A stretch of DNA of 64,000 nucleotides from Flaccisagitta enflata (Eukaryota > Chaetognatha > Sagittoidea > Aphragmophora): contig OZ231127.1 of NCBI GenBank assembly GCA_965153355.1, positions 38,812,001-38,876,000 on the forward strand. The letters are read 5' to 3'. How positions within the stretch are numbered: position 1 is the first letter of the stretch; every line of letters begins with the position of its first letter. The translations under genes and the position numbers were made by a program. The notes under the pieces were generated by a model. That model saw only the letters and a program-made list of their open reading frames with translations, did no database searches and was not told the origin of the DNA. Below are positions 63,446 through 64,000 of the stretch, piece after piece.

Positions 63446-64000
63446 GACGACATCATTTGGACGGCTCATCGATTGTGTCGCCTCAAGACATCAGAAATTT
63501 CCTGACATCTTGTGAATCACTTAAGTTGTTAGAAATCTTAATTGAAAGATAATACTAACATTCCGAGTGTTTCCAGAGAATTTCTTTTCCTCGCAGTGTT
63601 CTGATAACAGGAACTGCGTAGCCGAGATACTCCTGTTAAATGTTGCGATTAGATTAAGCTACCCAAGACGTTCGGGTGTGTCAATATGCAAAAGGTTTTT
63701 TGATCAGATGGTTATCATCAGGGATTGTTGGGACATTAATTCTAAGATACTTAATGTTTTTTTTTCCCAAATTTCATTCATGTTCCGTTTTTTTCTAAAT
63801 CCCCATTTAGCCCCTAATTTGTATATTGTAGTGCAGCTGGTTTTGCACCTGGATTATTGATGACAGGGAAAAGAATCAAAACACATTAGATCTTTCAATC
63901 TTTATACTATAAAAAATTATTCAAAATCTTCTGCTTTTATACAAGATGATTTAGTAATAAAAAAAATATAATTTTTAAAATGATTTATTAGTCTTATTTT
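63446..64000. other. No gene seen
   Basis: Possible 3' UTR and AT-rich flank. AATAAAA at about 63955 is a late poly(A)-signal candidate. Confidence 0.35.

Overview
This is a repeat-dense eukaryotic window, almost certainly from an invertebrate animal. The signs are a non-LTR retrotransposon, nested LTR retrotransposons, inverted-repeat DNA transposons, dozens of long (CT)n, (CA)n and (AAC)n tracts, and candidate genes in short spliced exons separated by repeat-filled introns. Nothing looks bacterial. I cannot name the species. Most long open frames are microsatellites read as protein and are left out.

Layout. (1) 0.7-7.3 kb: a near full-length LINE with an 878-codon ORF1 and an ORF2 (endonuclease, reverse transcriptase, C-terminal Cys/His region) broken by two frameshifts. 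(2) 7.3-23 kb: accessory repeats. Two recurring families dominate: a Helentron/DINE-like family ('family 1': TTTTTAG...CCTTGTT, with GTCC/GTCY arrays) and an inverted-repeat family carrying tandem arrays ('family 2': TTTTTGGGCAGCGGCC...TGTT). There is also a 371-bp transposon with an 8-bp target duplication and an intact empty site 3 kb away, and a 600-bp foldback. (3) 23.05-33.38 kb: a 10.3-kb non-coding LTR retrotransposon (212-bp LTRs, tRNA-type primer site, polypurine tract, GAAAC target duplication). Nested in it, at 25.51-31.19 kb, is a young gag-only LTR element (495-bp LTRs, CAACC duplication, BEL/Pao-like gag, no pol). The nested element's primer site is not tRNA-like; it is a perfect complement of its own LTR. 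(4) 33.4-43.3 kb: a ~165-bp satellite-like array, a ~475-bp repeat block marked by TTTGCATATTGCAG, and compound microsatellites. (5) 44.6-47.3 kb, minus strand: three phase-compatible exons of a candidate host gene. (6) 48-60 kb: more family-1 copies, a hAT-like element, minisatellites and a G-rich array. (7) 60.3-63.4 kb, plus strand: a candidate secreted-protein gene with a signal-peptide exon.

How the parts relate. The host-gene candidates contain family-1 and family-2 copies in their introns. Family-1 copies share a grammar: a word W near the 5' end, an adjacent local complement W', and a second W' near the 3' end. W differs between subfamilies and the distal W' changes with it. This covariation and the self-complementary primer site of the gag-only element are the two most interesting signals here. 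All calls come from reading the sequence by eye. No database search, folding or alignment program was run.
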